Positions 25,297 through 41,870 of a stretch of 64,000 nt of DNA are shown here, piece after piece. Made by a program: the position numbers and the translations under genes. The notes under the pieces are model-generated. The model was given only the letters and a program-made list of their open reading frames with translations. It made no database searches and had not been told where the DNA came from. Location: assembly GCF_016918785.1 (NCBI RefSeq), contig NZ_JAFFPT010000014.1, forward strand, positions 1-64,000. Reading direction: 5' to 3'. The DNA is from Leptospira ainazelensis. Its GTDB lineage: Bacteria; Spirochaetota; Leptospiria; Leptospirales; Leptospiraceae. Each line of letters opens with the position of its first letter. Within the stretch, counting starts at the first letter, position 1.

Positions 25297-25690
25297 TTTG
25301 TCGGAGTTACGACAAAATTTGCGGAAGAAAATCTTCTTGTAAATATTCGGTTTTTCTGATATAGAGAGTTTCGGCCGAGTTTTTTCCCGCCACCGCTCCC
25401 CTCCACCCAAGATCAGGGCGGGGCGCGCGGCTTTTACGAAAGAGTTTGTCGTAGTTACGACAAAATTTGCGGAAGGAAATCTTCTTGTAAATATTCGGTT
25501 TTTCTGATATAGAGAGCTTCGGCCGAGTTTTTTCCCGCCACCGCTCCCCTCCACCCAAGATCAGGGCGGGGCGCGCGGCTTTCACGGAAGAGTTTGTCGT
25601 AGTTACGACAAGCCCAGGAAGAAAACTTCTTGCAATATTCTATTTTCCTGATATTTCCGAATTCACCAAGTAGCCTCTGATCTTAGTGGA
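25297..25690 (+). repeat. 148-bp tandem repeat: two full copies and a partial third
   Basis: Units start at about 25297, 25445 and 25593, each with a palindrome (TTGTCGTAGTTACGACAA or close). A full unit continues with GCGGAAG, CTTCTTGTAAATATTCGG, TCTGATATAGAGAG, TTTTTTCCCGCCACCGC, CCACCCAAGATCAGGGCGGG, then GCGCGCGGCTTT, up to the next palindrome. The first two copies are nearly identical; the third diverges after about 45 bp and ends in a different core (AAGTAGCCT, AGTGGATTT) seen also at 8600-8640. Open frames through the repeat are by-products. This is the clearest copy of the family in the window. Confidence 0.93.
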
Positions 25691-25744
25691 TTTTGCATTG
25701 AGTTTTATTTCGACCTTGTGGGAACTCCTAACGGTTATTCTCTC

Positions 25745-26291
<547 letters not shown>

Positions 26292-26317
<26 letters not shown>

Positions 26318-26849
26318 AAGATTCTCTCAGGCTTGTGAAAAAGTAGATAGCTTCGGGCGTTTTGAAAAAGGGAGGAGCGGTTTCCCGGCTTTCCATCTTT
26401 TGTTTTTGATAGTTGTAAACGGTCTCGGCGTAAACTCCGTTAAAAAGATAAATTCTATGGAAGTCGTCTCGGATTGAGGCCATCACGACCGAATGGCTGC
26501 AAAGATAACCCGGAAAGATTCGAATTCCGCTGTCTTTTTCGAGCGCCGCATTTTGAATCGCGAGACATTCTTTCTGGATGGAAGGAAGTTCTTCTCTGTG
26601 AATTCTTCTTTTGAAGGAAAGAATTTTAGTGTGTCTTCCCGGAAACTGATTCCAGAGATCCGCTTCAGGATCCTTCCAAGTAGGCATCGGATTACTTTCA
26701 TATAGGGTCGCGGAGAATTTTTTTTCGGTTCTTGTTTTGATCGAATAAAACATTTCCGCATCTTCATACGCGATCACGATAAAGAAGGAAGCTCCCGGAG
26801 GTTTGGTCAGCTTTTCTTTTTCGAGAGGTTTCTTTTTAGGGGAATTCAT
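26292..26849 (-). CDS. DUF4416 family protein
   Basis: 185 residues, cytoplasmic. It matches the DUF4416 pattern: [14 protein letters not shown] at the start, [15 protein letters not shown] in the middle, [15 protein letters not shown], then [17 protein letters not shown]. Family members usually end in a TYPDYR-type stretch; here it is [13 protein letters not shown]. The biochemical role of DUF4416 is unknown. The 13-bp gap to the upstream hydrolase gene and the overlap downstream place it inside the eno operon. Confidence 0.8.
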
Positions 26850-26862
26850 TGCGGTTGGAAAA

Positions 26863-27876
26863 TCAGCTTCCAGATTTTACTTTCGAATCGAAATAATCCA
26901 GAATAATTTTATTCAACCATCTCCCATCCGGAATTTCCGGGGTCGGATCGGTTAAGAATCCGACGTGTCCTCCTTTGGGAGTGAGGATCGTTCGTATATG
27001 CGGTAAATTCTCCCATCCTATCTTTTCCCAGTCAAAGGGAGGAACTACCGGATCATCTTCGGAATGAATGACGATCCCGGGATGACGGATTTCCGGAATG
27101 TAGTGTTTGCTCGAACAGTCTTGGTAATAATCCAGAGCTCCCCGATAACCGAAAAAAGGCGCCGTTACGAGATCGTCGAAATCAAAGAAAGTTTTTGTTT
27201 CAAACGCGTTTTTCTCAAGTTCTGGAGGAAGTTGTACGATCTTATTTTTGATTTTTTTTCGAAATTCCGAAACGAAACGATCCCTGTAAAACCGTCCTTC
27301 CGCAGAATCGATAAATTCACAACCTTTCAAAAGATCCAACGGAGGGTTTGTAGAAGAGAACGCTTCCACCTTATGATTGCGTCTTTCTCCGAGATACTTT
27401 AAAACCAAACTCGCGGAAAGGGAGAATCCGGAGAGAAAAATTCTGTGAGAAAGTTTTTCCCAAACAAAGTCGATCACGTCTTGAACGTCTTTCGTCTGAC
27501 CGATGTTATACGTTCCTTTCGAAAAACCCTGACCGCGTCCGCAGTTTCTCAAATTCATTCGAATACATCCGTATCCTCTTTGCAAAGCATTCTGCGCGAG
27601 CGTCACCAGATAAGAACTGTCCGATGTTCCTTCCATCCCGTGGATCATCACGATATAGATTCCGTTCCATTTCGGAGCAGGAGAAGAATAATGTTGCAAA
27701 GGCGGGTTGTGTTCGAGCCAGACCGCGTCTCCGGATCCGTCGCTCAGTTGAAGTAGAATATCCTCTACGTAGTATGTAGTTCTAAGATGATTGGGAGGAG
27801 GAAAAAAAGTACTATAAACGGTCTGAAGGTGTTTGCCTTTGAAAAATCGTTTTGGTTTGAACGGTTCAGAACTCAT
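26863..27876 (-). CDS. YheT/UPF0017-family alpha/beta hydrolase
   Basis: 337 residues resembling E. coli YheT and eukaryotic ABHD1/3. Evidence: [12 protein letters not shown] at the start, [12 protein letters not shown] (oxyanion), [11 protein letters not shown], nucleophile elbow [16 protein letters not shown], acid [10 protein letters not shown] and base PKGGHVGFL. The elbow has Ser where most relatives have Gly (GFSLG), so the turn is slightly unusual, but Ser, Asp and His are all present. It is probably a lipid or ester hydrolase without a signal peptide. It lies 26 bp after the small acidic gene. Confidence 0.87.
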   Translation of the reverse strand: MSSEPFKPKRFFKGKHLQTVYSTFFPPPNHLRTTYYVEDILLQLSDGSGDAVWLEHNPPLQHYSSPAPKWNGIYIVMIHGMEGTSDSSYLVTLAQNALQRGYGCIRMNLRNCGRGQGFSKGTYNIGQTKDVQDVIDFVWEKLSHRIFLSGFSLSASLVLKYLGERRNHKVEAFSSTNPPLDLLKGCEFIDSAEGRFYRDRFVSEFRKKIKNKIVQLPPELEKNAFETKTFFDFDDLVTAPFFGYRGALDYYQDCSSKHYIPEIRHPGIVIHSEDDPVVPPFDWEKIGWENLPHIRTILTPKGGHVGFLTDPTPEIPDGRWLNKIILDYFDSKVKSGS

Positions 27877-27902
27877 TTCAGGAAGGATCCTTACTTCGTC
27901 CG

Positions 27903-28262
27903 TCAGAGTTCCTGAAAGAATTCGTCCCAGTCTGCGAGTTGTTCTTTGTTTGCGTGCGGGGATTTTTTTAAGAATTTATGCATTCTCTTTAGAAAGTCGA
28001 TTCCTCTTTTGACGATTCCCGCGTCTTCCGGGTGCATGTCGGAAAGATAGAAGTTTACGAATTCGTCCAACTCGAAGGAACCGATGTCTTTTAACAAAAC
28101 TTCTTCTTTGGATTCTTCTTCCTCTTCTCCTTCTAAAAAAAGAAGAGAGGAAAATTCCAGGAAGAGTTCGTTTAATTTCTGATCCTCTTCCGCGTTTCTT
28201 CCTTTTTGAGGAGCGGCTAAAAATTCTTTTAAAAAATCCTCTAAGGATATGGATTTGGACAA
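27903..28262 (-). CDS. Small acidic protein encoded directly after clpP
   Basis: 119 residues, rich in Glu/Asp ([15 protein letters not shown] near 42-56) and Leu, and all-helical in appearance; the C-terminus is DWDEFFQEL. No motif or signal peptide. It starts 13 bp after the clpP stop, so the two are surely cotranscribed. I do not recognise it. A role with ClpP is only a positional guess. Confidence 0.65.
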   Translation of the reverse strand: MSKSISLEDFLKEFLAAPQKGRNAEEDQKLNELFLEFSSLLFLEGEEEEESKEEVLLKDIGSFELDEFVNFYLSDMHPEDAGIVKRGIDFLKRMHKFLKKSPHANKEQLADWDEFFQEL

Positions 28263-28275
28263 GAGAAGAATCCGA

Positions 28276-28869
<594 letters not shown>

Positions 28870-28884
28870 TCCTGAACCTTTCCT

Positions 28885-29343
<459 letters not shown>

Positions 29344-29346
29344 AAA

Positions 29347-30663
<1,317 letters not shown>

Positions 30664-30924
30664 CTATGTTTGGTGCCTGTCAAAAGTTGGAAGAGACTGC
30701 AAAAGCAAAACGGATCTCGATTTTGATTTCTAAAAAAAATAAAATCGAAAGAATCGGATTTTGTTTTGAATTGGAGCCTTGGTTTTCCCAGCTTCCGAGT
30801 CAGAGTCAGGGTTATTAAACGGTCCATATCGAATAAATCAAGCGGGAAACGAAAAAATGGATTGCCCGCTTCCATCGGATTCCTTATAGCTAAACCCCGA
30901 AAGGATACGATTGGACAGCTCGAA

Positions 30925-31620
30925 ATGAAATTCTCCGAAAAACACGTCTTAGGTTTTCACACCGCTTTTACGATCATCGCCGCACTCATTCTTTTTAGTC
31001 CCGGAAATCTTTCTACGGGTTGGAGAATGTTTTGTATAGTTCTCATCTACAACGCGGCGCTTCCGCTTTTTTCCAGCATCTGGACTCACGAACGTTGGAT
31101 GGATCTCTGGTTTTTTCTTTTACCTTTGAGTTTTTTTCAAATCGTCCCCGATTGGTTTCTATCTCAGGTGATAGGATCTTTGGAATTTCCTGCGGACGGA
31201 TTTCCAAAGATCGGAACCGTTTCCGGTTATATGGCCGGACTTTGGGTGATTCCTTTGTTTCTTTCCACGTTTATTTCCATACGTTATCGGAAACGGGTTC
31301 CCGATGCGCCGGCGATTCAGAGTTATTTGATCGGAGGTCTTGTCGCGTTTTTGATTTTTTTAGGTTCGGAAGAATTTTCTTATCTGATCCCCGTCTGGTT
31401 TGCGAAGAATGTTATTATGATCGGTCACGTCGCCGTTTATGTTTTGATTCCTGAATTCATTCTAGGAGCTTTTACCGCGTATGCGTATCACGTTTCGGAA
31501 TATGCGTCTCTTCCTGAAAAAGTTCTCTGGGCTTTTTTGACGATGCTTGTCTATTTGGGAGCGCTCGGTTTTTTCTTTTTGTTTATAGAAGGAAGTTCTA
31601 AGATTCCGGTTCCGGTATAA
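30925..31620 (+). CDS. Multi-spanning membrane protein of unknown function
   Basis: 231 residues from ATG 30925; upstream in-frame codons look non-coding. Six or seven hydrophobic helices, for example [58 protein letters not shown] and [28 protein letters not shown] and AYHVSEY contain His residues in membrane segments. No family is recognised. It stands alone, divergent from eno. Confidence 0.65.
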   Translation: MKFSEKHVLGFHTAFTIIAALILFSPGNLSTGWRMFCIVLIYNAALPLFSSIWTHERWMDLWFFLLPLSFFQIVPDWFLSQVIGSLEFPADGFPKIGTVSGYMAGLWVIPLFLSTFISIRYRKRVPDAPAIQSYLIGGLVAFLIFLGSEEFSYLIPVWFAKNVIMIGHVAVYVLIPEFILGAFTAYAYHVSEYASLPEKVLWAFLTMLVYLGALGFFFLFIEGSSKIPVPV

Positions 31621-31917
31621 GAAGAATCGGGAACATATCCAAACAAAAGAAACCGAAACTATAGAATTACTTTGTTTTAGCGGGTTTTCCCGTTTTTTGA
31701 AATCCGTTTTTTTGAAAATGGAAAGAATGAATTTTCCGATTTCGAAACATTAGGCTTTGATTCTAAAAACTATGAAATTCTTAAAAAGATTTTTCTGGTT
31801 TGGAAGGGAGCGGATTCTTACCTTTTGCAAAAACGGGTTGTAAGAGATCCTACTTTTGTGAAAAGGAAGAAATCCTCGATTTACCGATCGAAAAGAACCA
31901 CGTATTTTGCTTTTCAG
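31621..31917. other. Intergenic region with a weak terminator and a GTAGGA-type inverted repeat
   Basis: CGGGTTTTCCCGTTTTTT at 31681-31698 (4-bp stem and T-run) could end the membrane protein transcript; the stem is short. TTGTAAGAGATCCTAC near 31840 is a diverged copy of the GTAGGANNTCCTAC palindrome family. No gene is seen. Confidence 0.45.
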
Positions 31918-31958
31918 GGGAGGCCTTTGCAGGAAATCATCGGAAGTGAGCCCCTCCC
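31918..31958 (+). promoter_or_regulatory. Possible hairpin abutting the lepA start codon
   Basis: GGGAGG at 31918-31923 can pair with CCTCCC at 31953-31958, placing a 6-bp GC stem directly against the ATG at 31959. The only Shine-Dalgarno-like run (GGAAGTGAG) lies in the loop. Such a structure could modulate lepA translation; the evidence is sequence pairing only. Confidence 0.35.
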
Positions 31959-33764
<1,806 letters not shown>

Positions 33765-33843
33765 AGTATTTTGGAGTAGATTTTCGATCCAATCTTTTCC
33801 GCTTTCAAATTTGAGGCGCAGTTATCTTTCAATTTTATTCCAC

Positions 33844-33895
33844 ACGGAAAATAAGACGTATTCCAAGGAAAAAGAGAATCTTATTTTCCGTTTTT
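33844..33895 (+). terminator. Intrinsic terminator of lepA
   Basis: A 13-bp perfect stem ACGGAAAATAAGA (33844-33856) / TCTTATTTTCCGT (33879-33891) with a 22-nt loop, followed by a T-run. It lies 80 bp after the lepA stop. Confidence 0.85.
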
Positions 33896-33912
33896 AATTC
33901 TAAAATATCTTT

Positions 33913-34368
33913 TTAGAGTTTAGTCCAAGCCTTGCTGCTCACTTTTCCATTCGTAAAATAGACGTCGCAAGCTTCAATCTTTCCACTCGCGGCTGCAGTC
34001 AAACTGGTATCTTGAAAGTGCCATAACTCAGTCGTTCCGTAACCCCCGAGGGTGTTTTCTGATTGGGACTGAGTTTCGCCCAACAAAGCAGTCACTTCTT
34101 CTTTGTTCATTCCGTTCTTAACGGCTTGGCAGTTTTCTTTCGTAATCGTTCCATTTTCTCCCATCGCGCCGGAAGTCGAATTGTTTCTTCTTCCTCCTCC
34201 CGTCATTCCGTAGATGATGAGAAGGATGACGGTTAACGTTCCGAAATATTTAATGACCGTCTTTCTTGTTTTTTCTAAGTTTCCCTTAACTACCAATTCG
34301 GGTTTAATCAATCCAATGATTAAAGATCCGAACATGCCGAGTGTTAAAAAGCCCAGTACTGTTGACAA
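33913..34368 (-). CDS. Two-helix membrane protein with a SmpA/BLIP-like C-terminal domain
   Basis: 151 residues starting at TTG. Two hydrophobic helices (GFLTLGMFGSLIIGLI and YFGTLTVILLIIYGM) are followed by a Ser/Asn linker and a domain of about 75 residues: ITKENCQAVKNGMNKEEVTA, then LLGETQSQSE, ELWHFQD and a final beta pair. The spacing of K-x-G-M-x-x-x-E-V...LG matches BLIP-like (SmpA/OmlA, DUF3862) folds. The two Cys (ENC, EAC) may form a disulfide. Function unknown; extracytoplasmic protein binding is likely. It stands alone. Confidence 0.7.
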   Translation of the reverse strand: MSTVLGFLTLGMFGSLIIGLIKPELVVKGNLEKTRKTVIKYFGTLTVILLIIYGMTGGGRRNNSTSGAMGENGTITKENCQAVKNGMNKEEVTALLGETQSQSENTLGGYGTTELWHFQDTSLTAAASGKIEACDVYFTNGKVSSKAWTKL

Positions 34369-34655
34369 AGTTGATTACCTCTTGAAAATTTTTTACGAGA
34401 GTTGATTCTTTGTCTCCTTTGTCCAAAGGAATTTCGAAATCTTCTGGATGAATGAATTCAAAGTTAAAAAGAAATACTTTTATATTTATAAAAAAATAAT
34501 ATATTATAACGATAAGAATTAGCCGCGTTCACTCTTTTTGTTTTCCTCATTTGGTTTTGAGTATTTGTGATTTGAGATGATTTTCGTTCTGGAAGTGTGA
34601 GAGAAAATTACAGTTTCTTGAAACGTTTTGCCCGAAAGAATCATTCTTTCCGATT

Positions 34656-35888
34656 TTGTTGGAATTTTGGAATTATAAATTTGATGCGGGAATTGAAATC
34701 CGACAAAGTTTTGATTTCACGGATCACTTGGTTTTTAGATTTTGTATGAGAAGGGGCTCGGATGAGTCTCCTTTTTTTAAAAGAATTTTAGAATTGAATT
34801 TCTCTTGTGTTCGAGAATTAGAATCTTACTACTATGAATTTTTTATTACTTCGATTTCAAATTTTAGGAAATTCTTTTTGAACCCACTCGCTTCTTTTTT
34901 GTCTTCTTTACTGACGCGTCCATCGGAGATTCAGGAAGTCGTTCTTCCATCGAAACAAAGGATAACGATTCTCAGAGACGATCGTCTGGCCTTTGGAATC
35001 GGGACAAAATTTAGAAAATTTTTCGGAATCCATTCGGAGTTGGAAAAAAAAGGGATTCGAGGAGTGATTCTTCAGGGAGAATTGCACAGCAATTTGCTGG
35101 CTTCTTTTTCCTTTTTGTTTCGGGTCTTTGGATATCGTGTAAGAACTTATTCTTATTCTCGAGATCCAAAAAGGCTTACCTTCAATTCTCGGATTGTGAA
35201 AAACTACTCCCACACACTCGATGTAATCCACTCACGTTCTCTTTGGAAGGAAGGTTTACTCCGTCAAAAATCGCGCAGAGGAGACGTTTTCGAATTGGAA
35301 GGGAGCGGGAATCGCTTTTTTGATTCGGATTCCTCTGCGACCGAAAGTCCGGATTCTTTTTTTGTGCCCGATGTTTTGATTCCGGAATACGGATTTGGAC
35401 CGGAAGCGGCTCAAGGTCTAAATTCTTTTTGGAAACAGATTCCGATTTCCGATTTTGATCATCTGGTGGTCGATTTAGGCTCGGGTTTGACCTGGTTGTC
35501 GGCCAAGAATTTTTTTGGAGAATCGATTCCGATCCGCGGAGTCAGTATAGGGCTTCCAAAATCGAAAATGGTTTCTTGGTTGAGAGAAAAAAAGATGGAA
35601 CTCCAATTTTCAGGGTTTGAGATCGACGAGGATTTCATCTGGGAGTCGGAAAACGTAAGCGGTTTCGGCTCCAAAAATAAGGATATATTCCATTTTTGTA
35701 ATTTATTTTATTCCGATTACTCGATCCCGCTCGAACCGATCTACTCCGGCAAAACGTTGTTTTCGATTCAGAAGAGAATGGAGCGATCGGAAATTTCCGG
35801 AAGGGTTCTTTATCTCCACCAAGGAGGCCTTTGGAATTTTCTGGATTCTTTTCTGCCTCGTAAAAAAGGAGATGGTGCAAAAAAATAA
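34656..35888 (+). CDS. Divergent PLP-dependent enzyme of the ACC-deaminase/D-cysteine-desulfhydrase type
   Basis: 410 residues if the TTG at 34656 is used; the next candidate is ATG 34749, and neither has a clear ribosome site. Fold-type II PLP features: TILRDDRLAFGIGTKFRKFF (the GxKxRK Schiff-base Lys), VILQGELHSNLLASFSFLFR aligned with the usual G-x-x-QSNH-x-R-x-x-A segment, a VVDLGSGLTWLSAKNFFG phosphate/Gly loop, and LYLHQGGLWNF like the C-terminal HTGG. The QSNH is ELHSN here. It may act on D-cysteine or a related amino acid; the N-terminal 75 residues are unlike the family. Confidence 0.7.
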   Translation: MLEFWNYKFDAGIEIRQSFDFTDHLVFRFCMRRGSDESPFFKRILELNFSCVRELESYYYEFFITSISNFRKFFLNPLASFLSSLLTRPSEIQEVVLPSKQRITILRDDRLAFGIGTKFRKFFGIHSELEKKGIRGVILQGELHSNLLASFSFLFRVFGYRVRTYSYSRDPKRLTFNSRIVKNYSHTLDVIHSRSLWKEGLLRQKSRRGDVFELEGSGNRFFDSDSSATESPDSFFVPDVLIPEYGFGPEAAQGLNSFWKQIPISDFDHLVVDLGSGLTWLSAKNFFGESIPIRGVSIGLPKSKMVSWLREKKMELQFSGFEIDEDFIWESENVSGFGSKNKDIFHFCNLFYSDYSIPLEPIYSGKTLFSIQKRMERSEISGRVLYLHQGGLWNFLDSFLPRKKGDGAKK

Positions 35889-36192
35889 AAAACCTAATGT
35901 TTCGGCAATGCAAAAGGTTAAAAACGACTTTGTTATCTTCCCGATATTTCCAAGCGGCTTGGTAAATTCTTTTGTAGGATGTCTTACAAGAGAATTTGAG
36001 GCGGGGGATTGTTTTATTTGCTTCCGATTTAGAATCCAATCAAATCATTTTTTGTAAGATTTTGTTTATGAAAACTGGATTGGATTTAAAAGACAAAAGG
36101 ATGAACTAAGGGAATCGGAATTCAGGTATATAAACGATTGAGAATCGAATCTTCTCGATCTTGGGGAAAAAACGGTAGATTAGGGAACCCGC
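35889..36192. other. Intergenic region with a GTAGGA-type palindrome
   Basis: TTGTAGGATGTCTTACAA at about 35972-35989 is an imperfect inverted repeat also found near 46662 and 49471. Otherwise AT-rich with no credible gene. Confidence 0.5.
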
Positions 36193-36228
36193 AAAAAAAG
36201 CCGCCTTTGTGTTAACAAGGGCGGCTTT
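36193..36228 (-). terminator. Intrinsic terminator of the sdhCAB operon
   Basis: A 14-bp stem with one wobble pair (36197-36210 with 36215-36228, containing GCCGCC / GGCGGC) and a GTTA loop. On the minus strand it is followed directly by seven T. It lies 30 bp past the sdhB stop. Confidence 0.9.
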
Positions 36229-36257
36229 GGATTCTTCTTTTGGATCCAAGGAGAAGT

Positions 36258-36988
36258 TTAAGAAAGGATAAAATCCTTGTTCATCGTCCGGATAAAATCT
36301 CTCTTGATCGATTTTGGACAAACCGCTTCGCACTCGTATTGGTTTGTGCAGTTTCCAAAACCTTCTTTGTCCATCGCGTTGATCATCTTTTTCACACGAT
36401 CCTTTTGTTCGACTTTTCCCTGAGGTAAAAGACCGAGGTGTGTGATTTTTGCGGAAACAAAAAGCATCGCACTTGCATTCTTACAAGAAGCGACACAAGC
36501 CCCGCAACCGATACAAGTTGCCGCATCCATCGCGATGTCCGCATCCACTTTAGGAATCGGTAATGCGTTTGCGTCGGGAGCACCGCCGGTGTTGATGCTT
36601 ACGAACCCGCCGGCTTGGATGATTCTATCAAACGCGCTTCTGTCGACGATAAGATCCTTGAGAACGGGGAAAGCTTTTGCTCTCCAAGGTTCCACATAAA
36701 CGGTGTCCCCGTCTTTGAAGGAACGCATATGAAGCTGGCAAGTGGTCACTCCTTGGTGAGGACCGTGAGCCTGTCCGTTGATCATGAGGTTACAAGACCC
36801 GCAGATTCCTTCTCTACAATCGTGTTCGAAAGCGATCGGTTCCTCTCCCTTTACGATGAGTTCTTCGTTGACTACGTCCAACATCTCCAAAAAAGACATG
36901 TTCGGGGAAACGTCTTTTGCGTCGTAGTCGACGATCTTTCCCTTTTCTTCTCCGCTCTTTTGTCTCCAGACTTTGAGTTTCAGATCCA

Positions 36989-36989
<1 letters not shown>
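36258..36989 (-). CDS. sdhB: Succinate dehydrogenase/fumarate reductase iron-sulfur subunit
   Basis: 243 residues. Electron-transfer subunit linking the flavin to the membrane anchor. [2Fe-2S] ligands are in [16 protein letters not shown] (a fourth in TTCQLH), and the [4Fe-4S]/[3Fe-4S] clusters in [13 protein letters not shown] and [10 protein letters not shown]. The sequence style ([12 protein letters not shown] start) is that of the three-subunit, Bacteroidetes/Epsilon-like complex. Its ATG overlaps the sdhA stop by one base. Confidence 0.95.
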
Positions 36990-38902
<1,913 letters not shown>

Positions 38903-38920
38903 GAAAGTTTCTCCAAAAAA

Positions 38921-39601
38921 TTACGGATGAACGTATCCCAGCAAAATCGAAAGCGGGATAGAAGTATTGCCTATGAAAATGATCAGAGCAAAGAGGATCG
39001 CTCCCGCCTTGATCTTTCCGCTTAGGAACGGAGTGCTCAAACCCAAGGTTTGAAAAACACTGGCGACGCCGTGGCTGATATGAGACGCGAGTAAAACCAT
39101 CGCGAAGATATAAGAACCGGTAACGATCGGATTTTGGAATCCGAGAATCACCATCGTAAACACGTCGTGTCTTCCTTTGGAATCGGTCATCGCAAAATGA
39201 TCCGGATTGGTAACGCCTAACGTGAAGTGGAGAAGGTGGTAGGTGATAAAGGAAAAAATCAAAAGACCCGTAAGAGCCATGGTTCGGGAAGCGAGTGAAG
39301 CTTGAACCGTATTCTGTTTTGAGTAGGGAACGGGACGTGCCTTTTTGTTTTCAATTGAGAGCGTTATCGCGTAGTAGACGTGAATGATAAAGCTTACGAT
39401 CAGAATGATTCTGGCTACCCAGAGAAGGGGGGCGATGTCCCTAAGCGCTTGGCCATATGCGTTGATTTTTTCTTGTCCGAGGAAGATCTGAAGATTCCCC
39501 AGCATATGAACAACAACAAAGCCGAAATAAACAAGTCCGGTTACTGCCACGAGAGTTTTTCTCCCGATGGAAGACCGGAAATATCCAGCCTTTAAATCCA
39601 T
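38921..39601 (-). CDS. sdhC: Succinate dehydrogenase cytochrome b subunit
   Basis: 226 residues with five hydrophobic helices; membrane anchor passing electrons to the quinone pool. It resembles the single-subunit di-haem cytochrome b558 (no separate SdhD): candidate haem-ligand His in [31 protein letters not shown] and [18 protein letters not shown]. The layout with one anchor gene followed by sdhA and sdhB fits a menaquinone-linked complex. First gene of the operon. Confidence 0.92.
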   Translation of the reverse strand: MDLKAGYFRSSIGRKTLVAVTGLVYFGFVVVHMLGNLQIFLGQEKINAYGQALRDIAPLLWVARIILIVSFIIHVYYAITLSIENKKARPVPYSKQNTVQASLASRTMALTGLLIFSFITYHLLHFTLGVTNPDHFAMTDSKGRHDVFTMVILGFQNPIVTGSYIFAMVLLASHISHGVASVFQTLGLSTPFLSGKIKAGAILFALIIFIGNTSIPLSILLGYVHP

Positions 39602-39874
39602 TTCATTTTCTCCTGTTTGATTGGTGGAAAGAATTCATCGAAAAATTTGTATGATTCGAAAAAGATGGGCCGAGGCTCAACTTCTCTTAAATTAGGGTAA
39701 AAAAGCGAGTTATGACGAAAAGCATTTTTATTTTGAAGGTGAAAAATTGATACTCGAACCGAAAGTTATTAAGATTGTTTCTCAATTAGAAATCGATTTG
39801 CGAACATTCGTTCTTCCTTTTTGCTTTGTGCAATGCGTAACAAAAGGTGAACCGAAACAAACGGGGATAAAAAT

Positions 39875-41410
39875 ATGAATTCATCCGATCCATTCCAAAA
39901 TCTCTATCAAAAATCCATACGAAACGGAAGTGCGACTCCCGAAGCTACTAAAGAATATTTCGAACATTCTCCGCTTCAAAAAAAATATAAGGAGGGGAAG
40001 AATCTCCTAAATCCTTATTTCACCTTTCGCGGAAGAATTCTTTCGAGGATCGCCTTTGGATGTTATCGAGTGGGGCTCGAATCTCCCGAACACAAAAAGG
40101 CTCTCGAACTTTCCTTTCAAGAAGGTTTTAACGTCGTCGATACTTCTTCCAATTACGGGAACGGGGAAAGCGAAAGTCTCGTCGGCCGGGTGCTCGCCGC
40201 GAAGATCGAAAGCGGAGAATTAAAACGCGAAAACGTTTTTATGATCACGAAGTCGGGTTATATCCAAGGAAAAAATCTACAGATCGTTTCCGAACTCGAA
40301 AAGACCAATCGAGGATTTCCGGAGATAACTTATTATCAGGAAGGATGTTATCACTGCATTCATCCCGAGTTTTTAGAAGATCAGCTTGCACGTTCTCTCA
40401 AACGACTGGGTCTTGAAACCGTGGACGTCTTTTTACTCCACAATCCTGAATACTTTCTCATGGATCGAGAGAAGCATAACGTTCCTGAGACAAAGGCAAA
40501 AGAAGAATATTACAAAAGAATCAAGAACGCCTTTGTATTCCTGGAACAAAAAAGAAAAGAAGGTAAGATTCAATTTTATGGAATTTCTTCCAATACCTTT
40601 CCCGAAAATCCAGAGAAATACACGGCGACTTCTCTGTTGAAAGTTTTAGATCTTGCAAAAGAAGTCCGGACTGAGCTTGGTTTGGAAGAATCCGGTTTTG
40701 CGGTCGTTCAGTTTCCGGCCAATCTATTGGAAAGCGGATTCTTAGAAAAAAAGTTCGATGGAAAATCCCTGATCGAGATCATCGAAAGCAACGGACTTCT
40801 GCCCCTCGTCAATCGACCTCTCAACGCGATTTCGAGTCAGGGAAGTATCTTCCGTTTGTCTTACGATCCGAAAGAAAGTCAGGACGAAGAATTAAAAAAC
40901 ATCAAAGGAAAATTGGACGCCGTTTATTTTTGGGAAGAAGAATTTTTGCAGATCCTGCCGCCCGGTTCTTTCAAATACACATTTCGCACGGTGACGGAAC
41001 CGTATTTAAACCAATTTCAAAATCAGGATCACCTAACTCAGTTTTTGGAGAGAACCGTGATTCCGATCCTGCAACAGTTGATCGCTCAGATCGAGAGGAT
41101 CGCGGGAAATCAAAAACAAACCGAATATATCGAAAGACTCAACGAGGCGCTTCCCCTTCTGGAAAAATACGTTCATTTTCACAATATCCAAAATTCTCAT
41201 ATACTCTATGAGAAAATCGTAAAGTTCTATCCTCAGTATCAGGGCTGGAATCTTTCCGGAACGGCCCTGCACTTACTCCATTCTTCCCTAAAAGAAGGAG
41301 TTGTACTTTTGGGAATGCGGAAAAAATCGTATGTCCAAGACGCGGAAACGTCTTTTTCCGCTCCCCTGACTACGATTCAAGAAAAGGATTGGAAACAGTT
41401 TGAAGTTTGA
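39875..41410 (+). CDS. Aldo/keto reductase with a long C-terminal extension
   Basis: 511 residues; the first 300 are an AKR TIM barrel with the tetrad Asp-Tyr in [19 protein letters not shown], Lys in FMITKSGY and His in [12 protein letters not shown] normal AKR is about 320 residues; here another 200 mostly helical residues follow ([40 protein letters not shown]). The extension is not a domain I recognise. Start ATG at 39875. The next gene overlaps the end by 11 bp. Confidence 0.85.
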   Translation: MNSSDPFQNLYQKSIRNGSATPEATKEYFEHSPLQKKYKEGKNLLNPYFTFRGRILSRIAFGCYRVGLESPEHKKALELSFQEGFNVVDTSSNYGNGESESLVGRVLAAKIESGELKRENVFMITKSGYIQGKNLQIVSELEKTNRGFPEITYYQEGCYHCIHPEFLEDQLARSLKRLGLETVDVFLLHNPEYFLMDREKHNVPETKAKEEYYKRIKNAFVFLEQKRKEGKIQFYGISSNTFPENPEKYTATSLLKVLDLAKEVRTELGLEESGFAVVQFPANLLESGFLEKKFDGKSLIEIIESNGLLPLVNRPLNAISSQGSIFRLSYDPKESQDEELKNIKGKLDAVYFWEEEFLQILPPGSFKYTFRTVTEPYLNQFQNQDHLTQFLERTVIPILQQLIAQIERIAGNQKQTEYIERLNEALPLLEKYVHFHNIQNSHILYEKIVKFYPQYQGWNLSGTALHLLHSSLKEGVVLLGMRKKSYVQDAETSFSAPLTTIQEKDWKQFEV

Positions 41411-41870
41411 TCCTGAAATTGTCGCCCTTTTTGACGTGATCACCGCGACTTCCGATCCCGAAAAAACCGTGGACTTCGCTTATCAAAACGGTGAAAGACT
41501 TTTTAGAGAAGGCAAATACTTCGAGGCTCACGAGGTTTTTGAGTTTCAATGGAAGAAAGATTTTGGTCCGAGAAAAACTTTTTTACAGGGACTCATACAA
41601 CTTTCGGTTTCCCTTCATAAAATATTCGTCAAACCCAACGGGCGAGGTTCCAGGATGCAGGCTTCAAAGGCCAAGGAAAAGTTGGAAACGGTTTTACATT
41701 CTCCCGTGTTAAGCGAAGTCGGTAGACGAGAAACGTTAGACCTGCTTTCGGCTTTGGATAAAATTTTGGAGCTCTACGACGGAGACGAACTTCTGATCGA
41801 AAAAGTTTCTACTTTCAGCATTCCGACCATTCCGAAAGACTGGCGAGAATTATTTAAGGTACATCCATGA
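41400..41870 (+). CDS. DUF309 family protein
   Basis: 156 residues starting at TTG 41400 with GGAAACAG just upstream, overlapping the reductase gene by 11 bp. It carries the DUF309 signature [20 protein letters not shown] followed by [14 protein letters not shown], a small all-helical fold with conserved E-x-H-E and W that may bind a metal. The function is unknown. The stop overlaps the start of the next hydrolase gene (ATGA). Confidence 0.85.
   Translation: MKFDPEIVALFDVITATSDPEKTVDFAYQNGERLFREGKYFEAHEVFEFQWKKDFGPRKTFLQGLIQLSVSLHKIFVKPNGRGSRMQASKAKEKLETVLHSPVLSEVGRRETLDLLSALDKILELYDGDELLIEKVSTFSIPTIPKDWRELFKVHP

Noticed and set aside
25126..25585. Two overlapping minus-strand frames of 90-140 codons
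   Set aside because: They translate the 148-bp repeat twice, so the protein repeats itself (AARPALILGGGE); frames of this type appear wherever the repeat occurs and have no ribosome site.
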